NCBI GenBank assembly: GCA_039026295.1
Contig: JBCCMP010000110.1
Span: 1-12,614 of the forward strand
DNA: 12,614 bases
From: Thermohalobaculum sp039026295
GTDB lineage: Bacteria; Pseudomonadota; Alphaproteobacteria; Rhodobacterales; Rhodobacteraceae
Direction: 5' to 3'
Shown here: positions 7,370-12,614 of the stretch, in pieces
Numbering within the stretch: the first letter of the stretch is position 1
How the letters are laid out: every line of letters starts with the position of its first letter
Translations under genes and position numbers: made by a program
The notes under the pieces: generated by a model
Database searches by the model: none
What the model was told of the DNA's origin: nothing
Seen by the model: the letters and a program-made list of their open reading frames with translations, nothing else

Positions 7370-7473
7370 GGGCGGTCCTTTTCGGTCAAACGGGCCTCGG
7401 CCGTTGCTGCGCCATCGAACGGTGATGGTTCGCCCCGCGCATTCCCCCGCAGGCGGAGAGGCAGCAAGGAGGG

Positions 7474-7499
7474 CGCGACTTCGTTATTTCTGCGTCGCG
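7474..7499 (-). repeat. Inverted repeat straddling the aldolase stop codon
   Basis: CGCGAC (7474-7479) and GTCGCG (7494-7499) are perfect 6-bp arms around a 14-base loop that contains the TAA stop of the aldolase gene (7484-7486). On the minus-strand message it would form a hairpin at the 3' end of that coding region, just before the 114-bp gap to the AtuA gene. No T-run follows. It may stabilise or segment the transcript, or be chance in G/C-rich DNA. Confidence 0.25.
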
Positions 7500-8245
7500 A
7501 TGTCTGCGGCGACCTGTTTCGCCGCTTTCAGCATGAAGGTGTGTTCCGACCCGATGAAGAACATCGAGATGCCCAGATCTTTCAGGTCCGGCACCGTGGC
7601 AGTGGTCGGCTGGAATGTGACGGCAGCCTTTCCGTGGCGTTTGGCGGCCGCGCCGACCTGGCGCATCACGTCCCGCACATCCGCGTGGGTGATATCATTG
7701 ACGCCCAGACTGACAGCCATGTCGGCCGGACCGACAAAGAGCCCGTCTATCCCGTCGGTGGCGGCGATGTCGTCCAGCGCGTCGACGCCCTCCGGTTCCT
7801 CGATCTGAGCGAGGACGATCGTCTCGACATCCTGTGCCAGCACCTGACCCATGTTTTGCGACCCGTTTCCGGCCCAGCGGGTCGACCCTGCAAAGCCCCG
7901 TCCGCCATGGCCGAAATGGGCGGCCTTGGCGACGGCGCGGGCTTTCTCGCCCGACGTGACATGCGGGATGACAACGCCCAAGGCACCGGAGTCGAGTGCC
8001 ATCAGAACATTTGCGGGCGTGAACTCCGGCACCCGGACCAATGCGGGCAGGCCGAGCGCCGTGGCCATGGCAAGCGACGCATCCATGCCGCGGCGGTCGT
8101 TGGCTGCGTGCTCGCAGTCGATGCAGATGAAGTCGAGGCCGCTGAGCGCGAGGAGCTCGATCACTTCGTGCGCCGGGGTTTTGACGAAGGTTCCGCTGAG
8201 TGTTTCACCGGACAGGATGCGGGCTCTCAGGCCATTGGGGTTCAT
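7484..8245 (-). CDS. HpcH/HpaI family class II (metal-dependent) pyruvate aldolase
   Basis: The 253-residue protein is a full-length member of the HpcH/HpaI aldolase/citrate lyase family (PF03328). Residues known from E. coli HpaI are all present: His46 in DCEHAAND, Arg71 in RVPEF, metal ligands Glu149 (AQIEE) and Asp175 (VGPADM). The family reversibly joins or cleaves 2-oxo acids, typically releasing pyruvate plus an aldehyde, as in 4-hydroxy-2-oxoheptanedioate or 2-dehydro-3-deoxyglucarate breakdown. The exact aldehyde cannot be read from sequence. The conserved STRW segment (121-124) fits the glucarate/hydroxy-oxo-acid branch rather than citrate lyase beta. The ATG follows the Ldh2-type dehydrogenase gene after a 10-bp gap, so the two are almost certainly co-transcribed. 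In context it would act on the 2-oxo acid formed by the two upstream dehydrogenases. Confidence 0.93.
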   Translation of the reverse strand: MNPNGLRARILSGETLSGTFVKTPAHEVIELLALSGLDFICIDCEHAANDRRGMDASLAMATALGLPALVRVPEFTPANVLMALDSGALGVVIPHVTSGEKARAVAKAAHFGHGGRGFAGSTRWAGNGSQNMGQVLAQDVETIVLAQIEEPEGVDALDDIAATDGIDGLFVGPADMAVSLGVNDITHADVRDVMRQVGAAAKRHGKAAVTFQPTTATVPDLKDLGISMFFIGSEHTFMLKAAKQVAADIATQK

Positions 8246-8255
8246 GATCGTTCCT

Positions 8256-9362
8256 TCAGTTCTTGCCGGGCATCACGGCCATGCCGGCCAGATCGGCGCG
8301 GTTGAGGCCTAGTTTTTCTCCGGCGGTGAGGATGGAGTCCCAGGCCGCCTCTGGCAAAGGCAGGCCGTTGGCGCGGCGGTCGGCACGGCGTTTGCGCTCG
8401 GGATCGCCGGGGATCAAGACCGGCGCATCGGGATCGGCGGGTTTGCAGGCGTGCACGTAATCGATGTAGTCGCGCACCGTTGACGCCCAGTCATGGCCGT
8501 CATCCAGCCGGTTCGGATCGATATAGATCGACAGCATGCCGTTGTGGAAATCAAAGCCCGGCCCGCAGGTGCCTGACCCGGTCAGCGCGCCTGCAAGCAT
8601 CTCGCAGGCCAGCGACAGGCCCGATCCTTTGTGCAGGCCCATGGCGGTCAGCGCGCCCTCGCCCTTGCGGGCATCGGGCAGGGCCCCGGGCGGGGTGGGA
8701 CCGTAGAGCGCGTCCGGGTCGGTCGTCAGCTGACCATCACCGTCCACCAGCGCGCCCATGGGCACCGGTTTTCCGCCGCGCTTGGCCACCAGAACCTTGC
8801 CCTCGGCGACGGTGGCGGTGGCAAAGTCCAGCAGGAAATCGCCGCCTTCGTTGGGCACGCCGATGCAGACCGGGTTGGTGGACATGCGCCGGTCAGCCCC
8901 GCCGAACGGGGCCACCAGCATCGAGTGGTAGGCATTGACGAAATGGATCGAGACGAGGCCCGCCGCGCAGGCCGTCTCCGCCCATTCACCGATCCTGCCC
9001 AGATGTCCGACATTGCGCAGACCAACCAGCGCGACACCGGCCTTGCCCGCCTTTTCGATGCCGAGCTTCACCGCCTGGATCCCGATGGACTGGCCAAAGC
9101 CCATATTGCCGTCCAGCAGCACGAAGGCATCCGAGTCGATCACAGTCGTCATGTGCTGCCCGAAGCGGACCTTGCCGTCGGCGGACCATTGGCAATAGCG
9201 CTGGGTGCGCACGACCCCGTGGCTGTCATGGCCTGCCAGGTTTGCCTCGACCAGATTGACCGCGATGATCCGGGCCTCTTCCTCCGACCCGCCGGCCGCT
9301 TGAAAGATCCGTGTCAGGGCATCGCCCAAGCCCTCTGGGTGCAACAGAACGTCGGTGCTCAC
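8256..9362 (-). CDS. Malate/lactate/ureidoglycolate dehydrogenase family (Ldh2) oxidoreductase
   Basis: This 368-residue protein belongs to the Ldh_2 family (PF02615), NAD(P)-dependent 2-hydroxyacid dehydrogenases with a fold unlike ordinary lactate dehydrogenase. Visible hallmarks are the AGHDSHGV motif (43-50) with its conserved histidines, DGNMGFGQ (84-91), VGLRNVGHLGRIG (112-124), STNPVCIGVP (161-170), DFATATVAEGKV and HKGSGLSLACEMLAGALTG. Family members oxidise malate, sulfolactate, ureidoglycolate and other 2-hydroxy acids, or reduce cyclic imines; the substrate here is unknown. Translation starts at GTG (9360-9362), overlapping the TGA of the upstream D-2-hydroxyacid dehydrogenase as GTGA. 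That coupling to a second, unrelated 2-hydroxyacid dehydrogenase suggests the pair handles opposite stereoisomers of one compound. Confidence 0.92.
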   Translation of the reverse strand: MSTDVLLHPEGLGDALTRIFQAAGGSEEEARIIAVNLVEANLAGHDSHGVVRTQRYCQWSADGKVRFGQHMTTVIDSDAFVLLDGNMGFGQSIGIQAVKLGIEKAGKAGVALVGLRNVGHLGRIGEWAETACAAGLVSIHFVNAYHSMLVAPFGGADRRMSTNPVCIGVPNEGGDFLLDFATATVAEGKVLVAKRGGKPVPMGALVDGDGQLTTDPDALYGPTPPGALPDARKGEGALTAMGLHKGSGLSLACEMLAGALTGSGTCGPGFDFHNGMLSIYIDPNRLDDGHDWASTVRDYIDYVHACKPADPDAPVLIPGDPERKRRADRRANGLPLPEAAWDSILTAGEKLGLNRADLAGMAVMPGKN

Positions 9363-10324
9363 AGGCCCAGCTCCTCGCGGTTAAAGATCATTTCGGGCCG
9401 CAGCTTGCCATCAAAGCAGTCAAGGACGTTCTGGATGCCGATCATGCCCATCCGCCGCATGCTTTGCGGGGTCATCGCCGCCGAATGCGGCGTCAGGATC
9501 GTGTTGGGCGCATGGTGGATCGGGTTGTCGGGGCCCGAGGGCTCAACCGAGAAGACATCGCAGCCATAACCGCGAAGATGACCGCTGTGCAGCGCCTCGG
9601 CCACCGCGGCCTCGTCGGCAATGCCTCCGCGGGCACAGTTGATCAGGATCGCACCCGGCCGCATCGCCGCAATGGCATCCGTCCCGATCAAGCCCGTCGT
9701 CTCGGCGTTTTTTGGAACGTGCACGGTGACGATGTCCGCCTCGGCCAGTCCCTGCTCCAGGGTCGAAGCGACGCCGACCCCCTCCGGGAAATCGTTGATG
9801 TAGGGGTCGTGGGCCAGCACCCGCATCCCGAAGGCCAGCGCCAGTTGGCTGACGCGGCTGCCGATGCGGCCGTGGCCGACGATCAGAAGCGTCCGGTCGT
9901 CCAGGTCAAAGGCCTTATGGGTCTCGCGCACCGACCAGTCGGCGTCGCGCGTGCAGCCGGTCTGACGCTCGAAATCCTTGGCCAGCCCCAACATCATGCC
10001 CAGCGTGTGTTCGGCGACCGAGCGATCGTTGCCGCCGACCGTGATCGAAACGGGCAGGCCGCGCGTGGACATGTGGGCGACATCGACGCTGTCGGTCCCG
10101 ACGCCGTGGCGAGAGACGATCTTGAGATCGGGCGCGGTGTCCAGCAAATCCGCATCCAGCTTTGCGGTGCGGACTGCAATTGCATCCGTCCCCGCGATGG
10201 CCTCGGCGATCACGTCGCGCGGGGCCAGCGCCTCGGGCACGACATTGACCGCAACATCGGGCCGCGCGTCGAGCAGAGACATCGCGTCCGGATGGTGGCT
10301 GCCCAGGATCGTCAAACGGGGCAA
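9359..10324 (-). CDS. D-isomer-specific 2-hydroxyacid dehydrogenase (NAD-dependent)
   Basis: The 321-residue product is a standard-length D-2-hydroxyacid dehydrogenase (PF00389/PF02826), related to phosphoglycerate dehydrogenase. It has the substrate loop RHGVGTDSVD (72-81), the nucleotide motif GHGRIG (150-155) with acidic Asp173 at the strand end (favouring NAD), and the catalytic triad Arg232 (CARGG), Glu261 (SVEPSG) and His280 (TPHSA). It lacks the regulatory ACT domain of long serine-pathway SerA. The start is a TTG (10322-10324) with GGGAG six bases upstream; the next in-frame ATG is 14 codons in and would delete the first beta strand, so TTG is preferred. It heads the leftward catabolic run and overlaps the next dehydrogenase gene by 4 bp. 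The (S)-sulfolactate and glyoxylate/hydroxypyruvate enzymes are relatives; specificity cannot be fixed. Confidence 0.92.
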   Translation of the reverse strand: MPRLTILGSHHPDAMSLLDARPDVAVNVVPEALAPRDVIAEAIAGTDAIAVRTAKLDADLLDTAPDLKIVSRHGVGTDSVDVAHMSTRGLPVSITVGGNDRSVAEHTLGMMLGLAKDFERQTGCTRDADWSVRETHKAFDLDDRTLLIVGHGRIGSRVSQLALAFGMRVLAHDPYINDFPEGVGVASTLEQGLAEADIVTVHVPKNAETTGLIGTDAIAAMRPGAILINCARGGIADEAAVAEALHSGHLRGYGCDVFSVEPSGPDNPIHHAPNTILTPHSAAMTPQSMRRMGMIGIQNVLDCFDGKLRPEMIFNREELGL

Positions 10325-10341
10325 AGCTTTCTCCCTTGCAT

Positions 10342-10370
10342 CAGACGGGGTGTTCTTGGCACCCCTTCTG
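10342..10370. promoter_or_regulatory. 29-bp inverted repeat in the divergent gap, candidate operator
   Basis: Arms CAGACGGGGTG (10342-10352) and CACCCCTTCTG (10360-10370) pair at 10 of 11 positions around a 7-base spacer; the core GGGGTG/CACCCC is perfect. It lies between the divergent D-2-hydroxyacid dehydrogenase (start 10324) and the membrane protein (start 10421), where an operator acting on both would be expected. Its right arm overlaps the sigma-54-like element. It could also form a leader hairpin just before the dehydrogenase ribosome binding site. No regulator gene is in the window to pair it with. Confidence 0.45.
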
Positions 10371-10372
10371 CT
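10357..10372 (+). promoter_or_regulatory. Sigma-54-like -24/-12 promoter facing the membrane protein gene
   Basis: TGGCAC, five bases, then CTGCT reproduces the RpoN consensus TGGCAC-N5-TTGCW with one mismatch, and keeps the invariant GG and GC dinucleotides exactly 10 bases apart. Transcription would begin near 10383, giving a leader of about 38 bases before the membrane protein. A sigma-54 promoter needs an enhancer-binding activator; none is visible here. A chance match cannot be excluded from one site. Confidence 0.4.
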
Positions 10373-10420
10373 GAGCTAACCGATCCCGCCCCACTGGCGC
10401 AATTGCCGGAGCCTGCCCGT

Positions 10421-11791
10421 TTGACAAATCGGATGCATGATAGAGCGGGCGCGCTGCTGCCCCTCGCAATGCTTGCGGTCATGGGGCTGGAACTGCTGCA
10501 TCTGTTCGCGGGCATGGCCTGGGCGCGCGGCGGAGCGCATATCGCTCTGCTGGCTGTGGCTTTGCTGGCAATCCCTAGGCTGGGGCTGCGCGAGATATAC
10601 CTGCTCTGCCTCAGCGCAAGCCTCGGCGCGCTGCTGTGGGTCCTTTATCCAGAGCCCGGAGAGGGTTTGCGCACGGCGCTGGATCAGGCCGTGTTCCTGG
10701 CAGCCTTTGTTCTTCTGGTCTCGCTGATCCAGGAAGCGGCGATGACCTCCAAAGCGGTATCGGATGTCGGGATGTATCTGGCGCGGCAGCCCGGCGGCAG
10801 ACGTTTTTTCGGTTTGTTCGGCGGGACAATGGTCATGGCGGTCGTCTTCAACATGGCCACGATCACCCTGCTGGCGCCACTGATCCGGCGGGCCGCGGAA
10901 AAGGCGGCAGATGACCCGCTGACCCCGATCCGAGAGCGGCGGCAACTGAATGCCCTGCTGCGCGGCTTTGCATGGCAGGTCGTCTGGTCGCCGACAGCGA
11001 TTGCGCCGTTGGCCTTTCTGGCGTTGGTGGACGGCATCGACCGGGGGGCGTGGATTGCCATGGGCATAGGGATTGCGATGGTCATGATGGTGATCGGCTG
11101 GGCCGAAGACAGGTATTTCTGGCGACGCTTCACCCAAAAGGGCCGCGCCTGGCCGGACCTGCCGCGCCGCGCCGTATGGCAGTTCCTGGCCGTGACGGCA
11201 GCGCTGGCGGGGCTGACCGGCGGCATCATGGTGATCAGCGGGCTGGCGGTGCCCCCGGCCCTGATGGCGGCAAGCCCGATCGTTATGCTTGGATGGCTGA
11301 TCACGCAGGGGGCCGATCTTGGCCCGCGTCTGCGCACCGTTATGCAGGAAGGACTGCCGCGGTCTGCCGGGATGGCCGTCACGCTGGGCTGCGCCGGGTT
11401 TGTCGGTATCGCTGCGTCGGCGCTTATCCCCGCGGCAGACCTGGCGGCCTGGATCGGGCTGGACGCCCTGCGCCCATGGCAGTTTCTTCTCGGGTGCACG
11501 CTGGCCGTGGTCATTCTGGCGCAGTTTGCCCTGTCGCCGGTGATGATGGCGGTCTTCTTTGGTGCGATGCTGGGGACACTGCCAAGCCTGCCTGCCGATC
11601 CGACGCTTACGGCGGTGGCGGTTGCCTCGGGTTGGGCGGTCGCATCAACGTTTTCGCCCTTTGCATCCGGGCCGATCATGCTGGCCCGGATTTCCGGACA
11701 TTCAGGGCCGAAAATGACCTATCGCTGGAACACGGTCTATTCGGTGCTGACACTTGCAGCATTGGCTGTGTTTTACGTCAGTGTTGCCTAG
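10421..11791 (+). CDS. Polytopic inner-membrane protein, putative transporter of unrecognised family
   Basis: The product (about 456 residues from TTG, 452 from the ATG at 10433) is almost entirely hydrophobic helices, roughly 11-13 membrane segments. I do not recognise a named family with certainty. Features, numbered from the ATG: FNMATITLLAPLIRRAA (139-155), WQVVWSPTAIAPLAFLALV (181-199), LSPVMMAVFFGAMLGTLPSLP (367-387) and a glycine/serine-rich WAVASTFSPFASGPIMLARISG (401-422). Broken-helix segments like these resemble ion-transporter superfamily anion or Na+/H+ carriers, but this is only a resemblance. The frame stays open far upstream to 9311, but that part is antisense to two dehydrogenases. 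The TTG at 10421 is preferred because GGAG lies 9 bases upstream; the ATG at 10433 has no such site. It diverges from the catabolic genes and may import their substrate. Confidence 0.8.
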   Translation: MTNRMHDRAGALLPLAMLAVMGLELLHLFAGMAWARGGAHIALLAVALLAIPRLGLREIYLLCLSASLGALLWVLYPEPGEGLRTALDQAVFLAAFVLLVSLIQEAAMTSKAVSDVGMYLARQPGGRRFFGLFGGTMVMAVVFNMATITLLAPLIRRAAEKAADDPLTPIRERRQLNALLRGFAWQVVWSPTAIAPLAFLALVDGIDRGAWIAMGIGIAMVMMVIGWAEDRYFWRRFTQKGRAWPDLPRRAVWQFLAVTAALAGLTGGIMVISGLAVPPALMAASPIVMLGWLITQGADLGPRLRTVMQEGLPRSAGMAVTLGCAGFVGIAASALIPAADLAAWIGLDALRPWQFLLGCTLAVVILAQFALSPVMMAVFFGAMLGTLPSLPADPTLTAVAVASGWAVASTFSPFASGPIMLARISGHSGPKMTYRWNTVYSVLTLAALAVFYVSVA

Positions 11792-11798
11792 AGAATTC

Positions 11799-11838
11799 GC
11801 CGTTTCACGCTGGTGATGGGTGAGCTGTCGGTAACGGC
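11799..11838. repeat. Nested inverted repeat in the gap before the PanE-like gene
   Basis: GCCGTT (11799-11804) and AACGGC (11833-11838) are perfect 6-bp arms; inside, TCAC (11805-11808) pairs with GTGA (11820-11823 region). The 112-bp gap holds no T-run, so an intrinsic terminator is not supported, and I see no convincing promoter. The long loop makes this a weak call. Confidence 0.2.
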
Positions 11839-11903
11839 CCCGGCTTTCGCATTCCGATCTCATGTGGTTGTTTCGGCGCTGACCAATAAACGGAGAGATC
11901 GCC

Positions 11904-12614
11904 GTGCAGGACCCCAAATGCGTGATGATCGGGGCAGGGGCCCTGGGCGGGTCGATGGCCGCCGCACTGCTGCGGGCCGGGGCGGATCTATCCATCATCG
12001 ACACCGATGCCGAACATGTGGCGGCGATCAATTCGGACGGTCTGCGGGTGCTGGGGATGGGCGACGAGACGCCCGTTCACGTGGCGGCGCGCACCGAACC
12101 TGACGAGGCCGAAGCATTCGACCTGGCCATCGTCATGGTTCCGACCTACGAACGAGACGCGGCGGCCGAAACGGCCGCGCACGTCCTGAAAGCGGACGGT
12201 TCCGCGGTGTCGCTGCAGAACGGGCTGGGCAATGCCGAGGTGCTGATCCGGGCGCTGGGACGGGAACGTGTCTTTATGGGATCGTCGCGGGCCAGTGCCG
12301 ACCGGCCCGCGCCCGGGCAACCCCGGATCACCAAACTGGATCCGTTGACACTTGGAGAGTTCAGTGGTGCCCCGCTTCCCCGGACCCGCTGGCTGGCCGA
12401 GGCTTTGACATCGGGCGGCTTCCCGACCGAGTTGACCCGGAACATCGAAGGCGTGCTCTGGTCGAAGTTCATCACGAACTGCTGCATCAATGCGGTGTCT
12501 GCGATCACCGGCTTGCGGATGGGCGAGGTGTCGCGCACGCCGGGGCTGGGACCGATGCGCTGGCAGATCGTCGAAGAGTGCATGCGGGTGGTCGCGGCCA
12601 AGGGGATCGAACTG
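11904..12614 (+). CDS. 2-dehydropantoate 2-reductase (PanE/ApbA) family protein, 3' end cut by window edge
   Basis: The visible 237 residues (of a usual 290-320) carry the N-terminal NADP-binding motif IGAGALGGSMAAAL (9-22), VSLQNGLGNAEVL (102-114) and the start of the C-terminal domain with WSKFITNCCINAVSAITG (186-203), in which Lys188 and Asn192 correspond to the ketopantoate-binding Lys/Asn of E. coli PanE. PanE reduces ketopantoate to pantoate for coenzyme A synthesis, but many paralogues in catabolic loci reduce other 2-oxo acids. The GTG start at 11904 is chosen because GGAG lies 8 bases upstream and the Rossmann strand begins at once. It follows the membrane protein by 112 bp on the same strand. 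Given three other 2-hydroxy/2-oxo-acid enzymes next door, a catabolic role is as likely as pantothenate synthesis. Confidence 0.9.
   Translation, partial: MQDPKCVMIGAGALGGSMAAALLRAGADLSIIDTDAEHVAAINSDGLRVLGMGDETPVHVAARTEPDEAEAFDLAIVMVPTYERDAAAETAAHVLKADGSAVSLQNGLGNAEVLIRALGRERVFMGSSRASADRPAPGQPRITKLDPLTLGEFSGAPLPRTRWLAEALTSGGFPTELTRNIEGVLWSKFITNCCINAVSAITGLRMGEVSRTPGLGPMRWQIVEECMRVVAAKGIEL

Noticed and set aside
6995..8305. 436-codon plus-strand open frame
   Set aside because: It is antisense to the AtuA and aldolase genes, which carry clear family motifs. Its composition (rich in Arg, Gly and His with no domain) is that of a G/C-rich shadow frame.
10311..10340. Nine-codon upstream open frame overlapping the TTG start of the D-2-hydroxyacid dehydrogenase
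   Set aside because: Its ATG has no ribosome binding site upstream and the frame is short enough to be chance.
9311..10420. Upstream extension of the membrane-protein frame (a continuous 826-codon frame starting at 9311)
   Set aside because: The first 370 codons are antisense to two well-recognised dehydrogenases and lack any family resemblance; the hydrophobic protein begins only near 10421-10433.
10684..11679. 331-codon minus-strand open frame
   Set aside because: Antisense to the polytopic membrane protein; Ala/Arg/Ser-rich with no membrane or catalytic pattern.

Overview
The window reads as chromosomal DNA of a high-G+C alphaproteobacterium, most likely Rhodobacterales (Roseobacter/Rhodobacter-like). 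This is judged from G/C-rich third codon positions, frequent GTG and TTG starts, a PrtD-type secretion pair beside an mlaA-mlaC pair, and a DUF482/FemAB-like acetyltransferase. No rRNA, tRNA, insertion sequence, CRISPR array or phage gene is visible. Eleven coding genes fill nearly everything; nine are complete and one is cut at each edge.

Region 1 (1-3957, all minus strand) is an envelope/secretion block. A type I secretion ABC ATPase/permease (start 3957) overlaps by 4 bp an HlyD-family periplasmic adaptor (start 2146). A FemAB-like GNAT protein (start 722, cut by the left edge) follows 86 bp downstream. No RTX-type cargo and no TolC-like outer-membrane protein lie in the window.

Region 2 (4222-5625, plus strand) is divergent from region 1 and holds a lipoprotein MlaA (VacJ) and a periplasmic lipid carrier MlaC with a twin-arginine signal. 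Both belong to phospholipid transport that maintains outer-membrane asymmetry; the inner-membrane MlaFEDB complex is not here. The divergent gap 3958-4221 contains a nested inverted repeat (4051-4088).

Region 3 (5631-10324, all minus strand) is a compact catabolic cluster. In transcription order it encodes a D-2-hydroxyacid dehydrogenase (TTG start), an Ldh2-type malate/lactate/ureidoglycolate dehydrogenase (GTG start, 4-bp overlap), an HpcH/HpaI class II pyruvate aldolase (10-bp gap), then after 114 bp an AtuA-family protein (DUF1446) and its separate C-terminal AtuA-like ferredoxin-fold partner (4-bp overlap). The logic suggests oxidation of both configurations of a 2-hydroxy acid to a 2-oxo acid, followed by aldol cleavage to pyruvate (or a similar 2-oxo acid) plus an aldehyde. 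The substrate is unknown.

Region 4 (10421-12614, plus strand) is divergent from region 3. It holds a polytopic membrane protein of unrecognised transporter type and a ketopantoate-reductase (PanE/ApbA)-like gene cut by the right edge. The 96-bp divergent gap carries a sigma-54-like -24/-12 element facing the membrane protein and a 29-bp inverted repeat overlapping it, which makes this gap the likely control point of the catabolic/transport cluster.

The most interesting candidates are the region 3-4 pathway, whose substrate cannot be read from the sequence, and its regulatory gap. Nothing here is a clearly new kind of defence or mobile system.
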